64,000 bases of DNA from F1-120-MAGs238 sp964484185 (GCA_964484185.1 CAZAEQ010000022.1:11061-75060), one strand, 5' to 3'. Shown: positions 33,711 to 42,435, numbered from the stretch's first letter. The notes: generated by a model from the letters alone, not told the origin. Numbers and translations: made by a program.

Positions 33711-33727
33711 GTGTATCTCTGCCCATT

Positions 33728-34114
33728 TTAGGTCGTGCTCGGCGCGGTCTCTTTCGTTGCGTCAATCTTCGCGCGATCGAAGTCCAAACCGCATTCGGGA
33801 CAACGCGTTCCCGTAACTTCGCGCAACCCGTAGTCGCAACGTACACAGTTGTGCTCAATTCGCCGCAGAATCCATTTGGTGAGTGCTCCCCCGCCTCGGA
33901 TAAGGTAAATCCCGAATGCAAGTTTCAAGACATACGGAAATATACTCACAAGTGCAGCAAAGAGGATGGAGCCGGGGTTCGGATACTGACCGCCTAGGTA
34001 GGGCAGTTGTTGAATGGCCCAACTCACGTAATAAAGAGACTCGCTGACTGCTGTCGCCAGGAAGTAGAGCCCCATGCAGAACAGCAATATACGAAACCAA
34101 CGGAAGTCGGTCAT
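33728..34114 (-). CDS. Small membrane protein with C-terminal zinc ribbon
   Basis: A 128-residue protein with transmembrane segments near residues 7-30 (FRILLFCMGLYFLATAVS) and 47-75 (PGSILFAALVSIFPYVLKLAFGIYLI), followed by a cytoplasmic zinc ribbon CVRCDYGLREVTGTRCPECG (about 90-109), the CxYxL type very common in planctomycetes. Its start overlaps the stop of the upstream gene by ATGA, so the two are coupled. Function unknown. Confidence 0.75.
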   Translation of the reverse strand: MTDFRWFRILLFCMGLYFLATAVSESLYYVSWAIQQLPYLGGQYPNPGSILFAALVSIFPYVLKLAFGIYLIRGGGALTKWILRRIEHNCVRCDYGLREVTGTRCPECGLDFDRAKIDATKETAPSTT

Positions 34115-34428
34115 GTCGATTTCTCACTAAAAATTGGACGAAGCACCTTGGGTACTGGTGAACGCATGAAAACAACAATCGCGGCAATCGCGACAATTGA
34201 CAAAACGGGCTTAGCTTGCTCCAATGCGCCCCCACTAACCGTCTCCCGGATTCCGACACCAACTGCGTCAAATATGCCACCAGTCGTGCCTTCTACGGGC
34301 CCCAAATTGTTAACAACTGATCGCGCCAGACTGAGTAAATACCTCAACACCTGTGTCCCGCACATCCCGATCACCCAGATCGAAATCAACGCCTTATACA
34401 GCCCAACATGTGCCCGCGGCGGAATCAT
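34111..34428 (-). CDS. Small membrane protein, unknown function
   Basis: A 105-residue protein with two hydrophobic stretches (ALISIWVIGMCGTQVLRYLL near 13-32 and PVLSIVAIAAIVVFM near 74-88). No motif is recognised. It is supported mainly by the ATGA overlap with the zinc-ribbon gene downstream and by membrane-protein composition. It is divergent from alaS. Confidence 0.6.
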   Translation of the reverse strand: MIPPRAHVGLYKALISIWVIGMCGTQVLRYLLSLARSVVNNLGPVEGTTGGIFDAVGVGIRETVSGGALEQAKPVLSIVAIAAIVVFMRSPVPKVLRPIFSEKST

Positions 34429-34558
34429 GTCGCCACTCTAGCAGAAACTCTGCCAACCCCGCCGCCCACCCGCCCACTTTCCTATCCTTGCCCACGACCC
34501 ACCGGCTGCACGGAAGCCCGGTGGTCGCACCTTGGATGTCCTATTTAGGTCCCTCAGT

Positions 34559-37432
34559 ATGACTATGAGAGCTTCAGAAATTCGCAAGACCTTCATCGAC
34601 TTCTTCGCGAGTAAGCCTCGCGCTGGCGATGGTCACACATTTGTCCCTTCATCTCCCAGCGTGCCGCACGATGACCCGACGCTGCTTTTCACCAATGCCG
34701 GCATGAATCAGTTCAAGCCGATCTTCCTGGGCCAGGCTGATCCAAGCACGCCGCTGGGCAAGCTCAAGCGGGCGGCTAATAGCCAGAAATGCATCCGTGC
34801 TGGTGGCAAGCATAACGATCTTGAAGATGTTGGCAAAGACACCTATCACCATACCTTCTTTGAAATGCTCGGCAACTGGTCATTCGGCGATTATTTCAAA
34901 GAAGAGTCGATCAGCTGGGGGTGGGAACTTTTGACCAAGGTCTATGGCGTCAAGCCTGATCGTCTGTACGCGACATACTTCCAGGGCAACCCTGCGCAAG
35001 GTCTCGAGCCCGACATCGAGGCGCGCGATATCTGGCGCAGATTCCTCCCCGACACGCACATTCTCCCCGGCAACATGAAGGACAATTTCTGGGAAATGGG
35101 TGACACCGGTCCCTGCGGTCCCTGCTCAGAAATTCACTATGACCGGATCGGGGATCGCGATGCATCTTCGCTTGTGAATAAGAGCGATCCGGATGTTCTT
35201 GAAATCTGGAATCACGTTTTTATTCAGTTCAACCGCGAGGCTGATGGCTCACTGCGTCCGCTGCCCGCCAAGCACGTTGACACGGGTATGGGCTTTGAAC
35301 GACTCACTTCGGTCCTGCAAAACGTCCGCAGCAATTACGATACCGATATCTTCGCGCCGATCTTCATGGAGATCGAACATCTCACAGGCGCTCGCGCGTA
35401 TTCGGGTCGCCTCGGCGCTGCCGACAAAGACCAAGTCGACATGGCCTATCGCGTGATTGCCGATCACATCCGCACACTCACGATCGCGGTGACCGATGGC
35501 GCTCTTCCCAGCAACGTTGGGCGCGGCTATGTACTCCGCCGCATCCTCCGCCGCGGCGTGCGCTACGGCCGCCAGATGCTCAATGCACGCACCGGCTTCT
35601 TCAGCCAGCTCGTTCCCGTCGTCGTCAACACGATGGGCGATGCTTTCCCAGAACTGAAGAAAAACCCGCAGAAAGTCATCGATATCTTAAAGGATGAGGA
35701 AGAGTCTTTCGGCCGCACGCTCGACCGCGGCATTAAGCTCTTTGCCGAAGTCGCCGGCACCGCGAAACAACAAACCATTTCCGGCACCGATGCTTTCAAG
35801 CTTTACGACACATTCGGCTTTCCCATCGATCTCACCGCCCTCATGGCCGAAGAACGCGGCATGAAGGTCGATATGGATGGTTACGAAGCTGAGCGCAAAA
35901 AAGCCGAAGAACTCTCCCGCACCGGCGGCAAGACCTCCGAAACCAAGGAACTCACGCTCAATGGCGAAGCCGTTGACAAGCTTAAAAAGATGCACATTGC
36001 GACGACGCACGATGACGAAAAATTCCTCAATCGTGATCTGAGCGCCCGCGTCCTGGCCATCTGGAACGGCGACAACTTTGACAACTACGTACGTGCCTCC
36101 GGCGCGATCGGCCATCCTGTCGGCATCATCCTCGACCGCACCAACATGTACGCCGAAATGGGCGGCCAGGAAGCAGATCACGGCAAGATCATTTCCATTA
36201 ACGAACACACTCACCCTGGCGAATTCAAAGTCGAAGGTGTGAAAGCGTTCGCGGGCTACGTCATGCATATTGGCCGCGTAAGTCACGGCGAAATCAAGGT
36301 TGGCGAAAAGATCCAATGCAAGGTCGATCACAATCGCCGCGGTCCGATTCAAGCGAACCACACCGCAACGCACATCATGAACTTCGGACTCCGCAAAGTG
36401 CTCGGCGATCATGTTGATCAAAAGGGCTCGCTCGTCGCCATCGATCGCCTTCGTTTCGACTTCGTCCACAATCAACCTGTCGCACCCGCTGAACTTGCCA
36501 AAGTTGAAGAAGAAGTAAGGCACCAGATCGCGCAAGACCTCACGGTCTTTACGCAGGTTGCTCCACTTGCGCCAGCCAAATCCATCAAGGGGCTTCGCGC
36601 AGTATTCGGCGAGCATTACCCCGATCCAGTCCGTGTCGTGTCCATTGGGCAGCCAGTGGGGGAACTGCTCGAATCTCCTGACAGCGATATGTGGGCTGAG
36701 CTTTCCATCGAGTTCTGCGGCGGCACCCACGTTTCAACCACCAAAGAAATCGCCAGCTTCGCGATCCTGGGCGAAGAGGCCGTTGCAAAAGGCATCCGCC
36801 GCGTAGTTGCGGTAACCGGCACGCTTGCCAACGCTGCGATTCTGGCCGCCGATCAGATGGCAGCGCGTCTTCACACAGCAGCCGGTTTCGACGATACCAG
36901 GCTCGCCGCCGAACTTCCCGAACTCATTTCTGCACTCGACCAGATCACCATGCCTGCAAGTCGCCGCGCAGCCTTGCGTGCTGAACTTGCCGGATTGCAG
37001 GAACGAATAAAGGCAGCCCAGAAGAAGGCCTCGGATGCAACTGCAGGCGAAGCAACAAAGATCGCCCGCGCCATCGCAGAGTCAGCCAAGACCAGCATGG
37101 AGCAAGTCATCGCATCGTCTATTGATGTCGGGGAAGATCGCAATGCGCTCAACGCCGCACTCAAGACCATTCGTGATATTTGTCCAAAGTCAGCGGTGCT
37201 GCTTTTGAGCTCAGATGCCGCCGCTGGGAAAGTTTCAATCGTGTGTGCTGTCCCTCCAGAGATGATCGCGCGCGGTCTGAAGGCGGGGGACTGGCTTAAG
37301 GAAGTCGCAGCAGTGGTGGGTGGGAAGGGTGGCGGCAAGCCCGACTCAGCTCAAGGTGGCGGCACCGATACGTCCAAGGTCAAAGAAGCACTAGCCACGG
37401 CTCGGACGACTGCAATCAAACTTCTCAAGTAA
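34559..37432 (+). CDS. alaS: Alanyl-tRNA synthetase
   Basis: A 957-residue class II synthetase. The start is ATG 34559 or the second ATG at 34565, both giving the usual MxxxEIRKTFIDFF opening; the frame is open to 34532. It has the aminoacylation core (PSSPSVPHDDPTLLFTNAGMNQFKPIFLG, MGDTGPCGPCSEIHYDR), the tRNA recognition helices (NVGRGYVLRRILRRGVRYGR), the editing domain with HTATHIMN and CGGTHV (zinc and deacylation residues) and the C-terminal C-Ala region. Length is close to the bacterial norm (~875) plus some insertions, including one near residues 430-490. It begins a plus-strand run of housekeeping genes. Confidence 0.97.
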   Translation: MTMRASEIRKTFIDFFASKPRAGDGHTFVPSSPSVPHDDPTLLFTNAGMNQFKPIFLGQADPSTPLGKLKRAANSQKCIRAGGKHNDLEDVGKDTYHHTFFEMLGNWSFGDYFKEESISWGWELLTKVYGVKPDRLYATYFQGNPAQGLEPDIEARDIWRRFLPDTHILPGNMKDNFWEMGDTGPCGPCSEIHYDRIGDRDASSLVNKSDPDVLEIWNHVFIQFNREADGSLRPLPAKHVDTGMGFERLTSVLQNVRSNYDTDIFAPIFMEIEHLTGARAYSGRLGAADKDQVDMAYRVIADHIRTLTIAVTDGALPSNVGRGYVLRRILRRGVRYGRQMLNARTGFFSQLVPVVVNTMGDAFPELKKNPQKVIDILKDEEESFGRTLDRGIKLFAEVAGTAKQQTISGTDAFKLYDTFGFPIDLTALMAEERGMKVDMDGYEAERKKAEELSRTGGKTSETKELTLNGEAVDKLKKMHIATTHDDEKFLNRDLSARVLAIWNGDNFDNYVRASGAIGHPVGIILDRTNMYAEMGGQEADHGKIISINEHTHPGEFKVEGVKAFAGYVMHIGRVSHGEIKVGEKIQCKVDHNRRGPIQANHTATHIMNFGLRKVLGDHVDQKGSLVAIDRLRFDFVHNQPVAPAELAKVEEEVRHQIAQDLTVFTQVAPLAPAKSIKGLRAVFGEHYPDPVRVVSIGQPVGELLESPDSDMWAELSIEFCGGTHVSTTKEIASFAILGEEAVAKGIRRVVAVTGTLANAAILAADQMAARLHTAAGFDDTRLAAELPELISALDQITMPASRRAALRAELAGLQERIKAAQKKASDATAGEATKIARAIAESAKTSMEQVIASSIDVGEDRNALNAALKTIRDICPKSAVLLLSSDAAAGKVSIVCAVPPEMIARGLKAGDWLKEVAAVVGGKGGGKPDSAQGGGTDTSKVKEALATARTTAIKLLK

Positions 37433-37521
37433 TCGGTAACTGTGGTTCTCTGTGCTACCACAATGCTAACAGATTGCAGGGACATCCGGCGGGTTAGCTT
37501 TGCAAAGGTGACAGGAGCCCA

Positions 37522-37875
37522 ATGACTGATGGCCAAAAATCGAGTGGTAAGGACAACGCCGAGGACTCACGCCCCAAAGGCGGCCAGTTTTTGCCCCCAC
37601 CGGAGATGCCCGAAGTGCTGCGAGCGGGTCCTCGGCCTGCTGAGAAGCCTCGTTCAAAGCCCATTGGGGCGGCATTGGGTGATATCGCTCGGCCGCTGGC
37701 AATCGGAATTGATTTCTTAGCCACCATTGGTGCAGCGGGCCTTATCGGTTGGGGCCTAGACCGTTGGCTGGGATGGAACCCTTATGGAATTGTGGTTGGA
37801 ATCACACTGGGTTTCGTAGCAGGGACAGTCCGACTCATTCAGCGATTAGGGCGCGATGACCCGCCGCGTAAATGA
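37522..37875 (+). CDS. atpZ: AtpZ/AtpI-family ATP synthase accessory protein
   Basis: A 117-residue protein at the head of the F0 operon; ATG 37522 follows GACAGGAG. The N-terminal ~45 residues are polar and Pro-rich. Two transmembrane helices follow (ARPLAIGIDFLATIGAAGLIGWGLDRWLG and PYGIVVGITLGFVAGTVRLIQRL), with GWGLDxWxG and the GxxxGFxxG spacing of the AtpZ (putative F0F1 assembly or Mg/Ca-handling) family. Known AtpZ/AtpI proteins help assemble the c-ring. Gene order supports the call. Confidence 0.85.
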   Translation: MTDGQKSSGKDNAEDSRPKGGQFLPPPEMPEVLRAGPRPAEKPRSKPIGAALGDIARPLAIGIDFLATIGAAGLIGWGLDRWLGWNPYGIVVGITLGFVAGTVRLIQRLGRDDPPRK

Positions 37876-38000
37876 GCTGACGAGGCGAACTTAACTACTT
37901 GCGGCTGTCGGTCCTCGCCTGTGAGGGGCTGGTGGAGTATCATTCCGCCCTTTACGGGACGAACCCGTACGGATTCCTATCTGGCGGTGTTGGAGCAACC

Positions 38001-38489
38001 TTGTTGGCAGAACCTAGTTACAAAATCCCGCGGGGTCTGTACGCAGCGATCATGGTCTGCGGCGTTGCTCTGTCCGTGATTTTGGGTGTCGCGATCGCGG
38101 CACAACAGGAAGGTGCTGCAGGGACCCTGCTTTCAATTGGAATCGCCCTCGGTTTGTGCGGTTCGATTGCATTGGTTGCCTTGGTCGGCCCGCCGCTGGT
38201 AACGACAGAACGTTTTGGACTGGTAGTACTTGGTAGCACCGCGGCCAGGACAATGGTTTCGGTCCTATTGATCCTGGTACTAACGCAGGTGCAAGGGCTC
38301 GCAAAGCGGCCAGTTGCATATGGAGTGATGTCGGGCACGTTTGTGTTGCTGATTATTGAAGCCGCCGCGGCGGTTTGGCTTCTGGCGCGAATCGATCGTG
38401 CACGGGTCTTGCGCGTTGAATTGCATTCAAATCAAAACGGTAAACCTCCGGCGACAGTCGTGGGTGTTTCGGATGGGAGTAGAGCGTAA
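38001..38489 (+). CDS. AtpI-like integral membrane protein in the F0 operon
   Basis: A protein of about 162 residues if started at TTG 38001 (GGAG lies 5-8 bases upstream); the frame is open from 37899 and the start is uncertain. Four transmembrane helices: IMVCGVALSVILGVAIAA, LLSIGIALGLCGSIALVAL, GLVVLGSTAARTMVSVLLILVLT and MSGTFVLLIIEAAAAVWLLA. Position between atpZ and atpB, and the size, match AtpI (four helices, ~130 residues), but sequence similarity is too weak to be sure. Its stop overlaps the atpB start (TAATG). Confidence 0.7.
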   Translation: MLAEPSYKIPRGLYAAIMVCGVALSVILGVAIAAQQEGAAGTLLSIGIALGLCGSIALVALVGPPLVTTERFGLVVLGSTAARTMVSVLLILVLTQVQGLAKRPVAYGVMSGTFVLLIIEAAAAVWLLARIDRARVLRVELHSNQNGKPPATVVGVSDGSRA

Positions 38490-39406
38490 TGGCGAATCTA
38501 GCAGGTGTACTCGCGTTTGCAAATCCCGCTGAACACGTGTACAACCACGTGTACCTCAAGAGTGCTGATGGAACGTGGCTCTGGTCCGGCAATCAGGGCA
38601 ACCTGGTGCTAAGCGCGTTGATTCTAATCGGCGTCGGAGCGTGGGCCGCAAAGAAGATCGGCACGGGGCCGGCTTCCGAGGGGACAAGTCGTTACGTCAC
38701 CAGCAATAAGTTCGCACACATGATCGAAGTCATCTGTGTGTACATGCGAGATGAAGTTGCCCAGCCGCTCCTGGGCAGCCGCACAGCCAAGCTGATGCCG
38801 TTTCTCTGGACGATTTTCTTCTTTATTCTTGTGAATAACTTGCTGGGCCTGGTGCCGATTCTGGACGTCATTCACCTGTTTTCGCCCAGCCTCAAGGCGA
38901 GCCATGCAACACCAATTGGTGGTACCGCCACGCAGAATATCTGGGTGACCGGAGTCCTCGCGCTGATTGCCGCAGTGTTCTTTAATGTGGTTGCAGTTCG
39001 CAGGCTTGGAATCGGGGGATATCTCAAGCACTTGACCGCTGGTGCGCCGTTCCCGGCTTCGGTACTTCTGTTTGTACTCGAACTCGCCAGTCAACTTGTC
39101 ATCAAGCCATTTGCGTTGGCGATGCGTTTGTTTGCAAACATGACAGCTGGTCACATTCTTCTCGCAACGCTGATCGGTTTTGCGGGATCAGTGGTGAAGG
39201 AGAGCCTGGTTGTCCAGGGCCCGGTGACGCTCATTGCAATCATCGGCGGGTTTGGAATTATGCTGCTTGAGCTCTTCGTAGCGTTCATGCAGGCCTTTGT
39301 ATTCACATTTCTTACAACTGTGTTCATCGCGTTGATGGACCATCATGAAGAGCATGGCCATGAGCACGAGCATGGGCATGCCAACGGTCACGAGCACGCA
39401 CACTGA
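38489..39406 (+). CDS. atpB: ATP synthase F0 subunit a
   Basis: A 305-residue membrane protein forming the proton half-channels of F0. Five to six helices. The essential Arg is in LAMRLFANMTAGHILLATLIG, and the last helices carry the conserved GFGIMLLELFVAFMQAFVFTFLTTVFI. NNLLGLVP is the usual second-helix motif. The C-terminus is unusual: the last ~20 residues are a His/Glu-rich tail (HHEEHGHEHEHGHANGHEHA) that could bind divalent metals. It overlaps the preceding gene by one base and lies 91 bases before atpE. Confidence 0.96.
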   Translation: MANLAGVLAFANPAEHVYNHVYLKSADGTWLWSGNQGNLVLSALILIGVGAWAAKKIGTGPASEGTSRYVTSNKFAHMIEVICVYMRDEVAQPLLGSRTAKLMPFLWTIFFFILVNNLLGLVPILDVIHLFSPSLKASHATPIGGTATQNIWVTGVLALIAAVFFNVVAVRRLGIGGYLKHLTAGAPFPASVLLFVLELASQLVIKPFALAMRLFANMTAGHILLATLIGFAGSVVKESLVVQGPVTLIAIIGGFGIMLLELFVAFMQAFVFTFLTTVFIALMDHHEEHGHEHEHGHANGHEHAH

Positions 39407-39497
39407 TGCGTTGCAGACGGTCCGAGCTTTTCCTGCCTTCGGGCTTGAAGGGTGTCACTACTAGTGCGAGTTTGTGTTTCTCTGGAAAGAGGTATCT

Positions 39498-39797
39498 ATG
39501 AAGAGTCTCATCACGTTCGTGGCATCCGCCGCTATGCTCGCTCTCCCAGCTGTTGCCCAGGCCGCCGATGGCGTTGCGACCGGTGCATCAACTGGTAAGG
39601 GCCTGGCCGTTATCGGTGGTGGTCTCGCCGTTCTTGGCGCTGGCGTCGGCATCGGCTTGATCGGCAAGGGTGCAACTGAGTCAATCGCTCGTCAGCCTGA
39701 AGTGGCCGGCAAGGTTCAGACCGCCGCCATCATTCTCGCAGTGTTCATCGAAGGCGCAACTCTGTTCGCAGTCGTTGCGGGCTTCCTCGCTGCCTGA
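39498..39797 (+). CDS. atpE: ATP synthase F0 subunit c with N-terminal signal peptide
   Basis: A 99-residue proteolipid forming the rotor ring. ATG 39498 follows AAAGAGG and is chosen over ATG 39474. Residues 1-22 look like a cleavable signal (MKSLITFVASAAMLALPAVAQA, then ADG), which most c subunits lack. Two helices follow, joined by the polar RQPEVAG loop (65-71); the ion-binding Glu85 is in FIEGATLF. The residue after it is Gly, not Ser/Thr, and the first helix has no Gln at the sodium-ligand position, so the ring should be proton-coupled. It is flanked by atpB and atpF. Confidence 0.95.
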   Translation: MKSLITFVASAAMLALPAVAQAADGVATGASTGKGLAVIGGGLAVLGAGVGIGLIGKGATESIARQPEVAGKVQTAAIILAVFIEGATLFAVVAGFLAA

Positions 39798-39818
39798 TAT
39801 TCCAGTTTTCGCAGGCCC

Positions 39819-39832
39819 CGGCGGAAACGCCG
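39819..39832 (+). other. GAAA-loop hairpin between atpE and atpF
   Basis: A 5-bp GC stem (CGGCG with CGCCG) closed by a GAAA tetraloop in the 74-base gap after the atpE stop. There is no T tract, so it is not a terminator. It may protect the atpE message 3' end and help raise subunit c expression over its neighbours. Confidence 0.4.
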
Positions 39833-39871
39833 CGGCACTGCATTTGAACCCTTTCCAGACCGGAGATTGAA

Positions 39872-40453
39872 ATGAAAACATTCAACACGTCTTTCGCCCT
39901 TGCTGTCACACTCGCTGCTGCTTCCACCTCCCTTGCAGCCGAGGAGGTCGGTGCAATTCCGAGTCAGGCACAGGGAATCGCCACAGGTGTTACCGCACTC
40001 GTGGTGTTCGCAATCGTTGCCGTCTTCCTGCAAGTAGTGGTGTGGCCCAAGATCTCCAAGGGGCTCTCCGACCGCGAGAACAAGATCCGCGAGGAAATTG
40101 AAAGCGCTGAGATGGCGCGCAGTCAGGCCAAGGATGCACTCGAGCAGTACAGCAAGTCACTCGCTGACGCCCGCGCTGAAGCACAGAAAATGATCGACAC
40201 CACCAAGGCGGCTCAGTCCGCCCTCGCCGCCGAATTGCGTGCGAAGGCTGATGTTGAACTTTCTGCTCTTCGCGATCGCGCCATGAAAGACATCGATGCC
40301 GCCCGCAAAGCCGCCGTCGCCGAAATCTACAACGAGACTGCGATGCTCGCTTCCAACGTCGCCGCCAAGATTCTCAAGCGTGAAATCAACGCAGGCGATC
40401 AGAACCGCCTCGTCGAGGAATCGCTGGGCGAAATGCAAGCGCTTCGGAACTAA
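39872..40453 (+). CDS. atpF: ATP synthase F0 subunit b with N-terminal signal peptide
   Basis: A 193-residue peripheral stalk protein. Residues 1-22 form a signal-peptide-like segment (MKTFNTSFALAVTLAAASTSLA, then AEE), followed by a second hydrophobic helix (VTALVVFAIVAVFLQVVVWP, about 42-61) which is the real membrane anchor. A long charged amphipathic coiled coil (ISKGLSDRENKIREEIESAE onward) then reaches the F1 head. The usual b subunit is ~160 residues with a single N-terminal helix, so the first 25-30 residues are an extension that is probably removed. The gene is followed by atpH after 38 bases. Confidence 0.93.
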   Translation: MKTFNTSFALAVTLAAASTSLAAEEVGAIPSQAQGIATGVTALVVFAIVAVFLQVVVWPKISKGLSDRENKIREEIESAEMARSQAKDALEQYSKSLADARAEAQKMIDTTKAAQSALAAELRAKADVELSALRDRAMKDIDAARKAAVAEIYNETAMLASNVAAKILKREINAGDQNRLVEESLGEMQALRN

Positions 40454-40491
40454 GTCAACCCGCACTCTTAACCGCCACCGGAGACTCACTT

Positions 40492-41100
40492 ATGTCAAGC
40501 ACAGATAGCCAAGCCGATGCAGGGGCCCTGATCTACGCCAAGGCGCTCTTTTCACTCGCTGAAAAAAGTGGTGGTAAAGAAGCGATCGATCAGACCAACA
40601 GCGAGATCGAAGCAATCATCGAAATCGCACGCGCGGACAAGATGTTCAATGAGTTTCTGTCCAGCCGCGTGTTCCCAGCCAAGCGCCGCGCTGTCAGCCT
40701 CAAGAAGATTTTTGAAGGTAAGGTCTCTGATCTCACCTTGCGTTTCCTTCAGGTTCTCAATCGCAAAAATCGCCTGGGATATCTCGGTTCCATCGCAGCC
40801 GCCTTTGACCAGCTTGTGCAGGAGTCGTTCGGCCGCGTCGAGGCCGATGTCTACACCGCACAAGTTGCCAGCCCCGCTGAATTGAAACTCATCAATGAAC
40901 GATTGAACTCCGCGATGAAGAAGGAAGTGGTTCTTCATCCCTACACCGATCCATCCATGATTGGCGGCGTAAAAGTTCAAATCGGCGATCAACTCATCGA
41001 TGCCTCCGTGGCAACCCAGCTCCGCCGCATGCGTGAAAAACTCATGCTCGAAGGCGCTTCCAAGCTTCGTTCAAAAATCGATTCCATCCTCACCGCCTGA
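40492..41100 (+). CDS. atpH: ATP synthase F1 subunit delta
   Basis: A 202-residue OSCP/delta protein linking the F1 head to the peripheral stalk. An N-terminal helical bundle (ALIYAKALFSLAEKSG, FLSSRVFPAKRRAVSLKKIFEG, FLQVLNRKNRLGYLGSI) is followed by the C-terminal sheet region (AEVYTAQ-type ADVYTAQVASPAELKLINERLN and VDPSLIGG-type TDPSMIGGVKVQIGDQLIDASVATQLRRM). It is the last ATP synthase gene here: atpA, atpG, atpD and atpC do not follow, and pgk comes next after 41 bases. Confidence 0.95.
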   Translation: MSSTDSQADAGALIYAKALFSLAEKSGGKEAIDQTNSEIEAIIEIARADKMFNEFLSSRVFPAKRRAVSLKKIFEGKVSDLTLRFLQVLNRKNRLGYLGSIAAAFDQLVQESFGRVEADVYTAQVASPAELKLINERLNSAMKKEVVLHPYTDPSMIGGVKVQIGDQLIDASVATQLRRMREKLMLEGASKLRSKIDSILTA

Positions 41101-41141
41101 GCCAGGGCCTCACTCAAATTTGACTTTCCGGGGAACACACC

Positions 41142-42350
41142 ATGCCTAAGAAAAACATCGCCTCTGTTGATGTCGCTGGCAAGAAGGTCTTCATTCGCGT
41201 GGACTTCAACGTCCCGCTTGATGGCTCCAAGATTTCCGATGACCGTCGCATTAAGGCCGCGCTTCCCACTATCAAGAGTGTGATCGATCGCGGCGGTAAA
41301 GCAATTCTTACCAGCCATCTGGGCCGTCCCGAGGGCACTGGCTTCGAAAAAGAATTCAGCCTCGCTCCAGTCGCCAAACGCCTCGGCGATCTGCTCGCTA
41401 AGCCCGTCGGATTTCCATCCAACGACTGCATCGATGACAAGGCTGTCGCCGCTGTCAACGCGATGAAGTCCGGCGATGTTGTCCTCCTCGAAAACGTCCG
41501 CTTCCACAAGGGTGAGAAGAAGGGCGACGCCGCGTTCGCCGCCAAGCTCGCCCACGGCGCAGATGTTTACTGCAACGATGCCTTCGGCACCTGCCACCGC
41601 CCTGAAGCCAGCATGGTCGCGGTTCCCAAGAGCCTCGGCGCCAAGCCCAAGGTTGTCGGCTTCCTGGTCGAGAAGGAAATCAAGTTCCTCTCTGCCACGC
41701 TCGACAATCCCGCTGAACCCTTCATTGTCATTCTCGGCGGCAGCAAAGTCTCTGACAAAATGGCCGCGATTGAAAACCTGCTCCCCAAGGCCGATGCTGT
41801 CATCGTCGGTGGCGCTATGGCCTACACCTTCCTGCGTGCACTCGGTCGTCAGACCGGCGCGAGCAAGGTTGAAGAAGATCGCGTGACCGAAGCCAAGAAG
41901 ACTCTCGAGCTTGCCAGCAAGCTCAAGACCCAGCTCTACCTGCCAGTCGATCACATCTGCTCGACCCAGTTCTCAGAGCACACCACCGAAATCCGCACCT
42001 TCGAGGACAACATTCCCGCAGGCTACATGGGCCTGGACATCGGTCTCAAAACCCAGATGCAGTACGCCACGATTTTGTCCAAAGCCAAGACCGTGATCTG
42101 GAACGGTCCCATGGGCGTCTTCGAGTGGCAGCAGTTCCGTGCAGGAACTCACGCAGTTGCGAAGGCAGTTGCGGAAGCAACCCAGCGCATCGGCTGCGTC
42201 AGCGTCGTTGGTGGCGGCGACACCGCATCGGCCGTCGAACTCCTCAACATGGCCGACCGCTTCAAGCACGTCTCAACCGGCGGCGGCGCATCCCTCGAAA
42301 TGCTCGAAGGCAAGAAGTTCGAGAGCGTCGAACTCCTCGACAACGCCTGA
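41142..42350 (+). CDS. pgk: Phosphoglycerate kinase
   Basis: A 402-residue glycolytic kinase (1,3-bisphosphoglycerate plus ADP to 3-phosphoglycerate plus ATP). Motifs: VFIRVDFNVPLDGSKISDDRRI (substrate loop), TSHLGRPEG, LLENVRFHKGEKKGD, NDAFGTCHRPEASM, ILGGSKVSDKM, IWNGPMGVFEWQQFRAGT and the nucleotide-binding GGGDTASAVE...STGGGASLEML. Length is standard. Codons are strongly C-ending, as expected of a highly expressed gene. It lies directly behind the F0 genes and may be read from the same transcript; no terminator is visible between atpH and pgk. Confidence 0.98.
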   Translation: MPKKNIASVDVAGKKVFIRVDFNVPLDGSKISDDRRIKAALPTIKSVIDRGGKAILTSHLGRPEGTGFEKEFSLAPVAKRLGDLLAKPVGFPSNDCIDDKAVAAVNAMKSGDVVLLENVRFHKGEKKGDAAFAAKLAHGADVYCNDAFGTCHRPEASMVAVPKSLGAKPKVVGFLVEKEIKFLSATLDNPAEPFIVILGGSKVSDKMAAIENLLPKADAVIVGGAMAYTFLRALGRQTGASKVEEDRVTEAKKTLELASKLKTQLYLPVDHICSTQFSEHTTEIRTFEDNIPAGYMGLDIGLKTQMQYATILSKAKTVIWNGPMGVFEWQQFRAGTHAVAKAVAEATQRIGCVSVVGGGDTASAVELLNMADRFKHVSTGGGASLEMLEGKKFESVELLDNA

Positions 42351-42359
42351 TCTGAATTT

Positions 42360-42415
42360 GGTTCTCTGCCTTTGACCTTGAAATCTGAGATTTGAGATCT
42401 ACTCGGTTCTCTGCC
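42360..42415 (+). repeat. Direct repeat GGTTCTCTGCC in the pgk-citrate synthase gap
   Basis: Two identical 11-base copies (42360-42370 and 42405-42415) 45 bases apart, with a small AAATC-N3-GATTT palindrome between them, in the 85-base gap. Possibly a regulator site or a duplication; no terminator is present. Confidence 0.5.
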
Positions 42416-42435
42416 CCTTCTTAAAGGATTTCCCT

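Noticed and set aside
35687..36730. Minus-strand open frame (347 codons) opposite alaS
   Set aside because: Mirrors the alaS codon pattern; no signal or motif.
40989..41954. Minus-strand open frame (321 codons) opposite atpH and pgk
   Set aside because: Spans two real genes on the other strand; no independent support.
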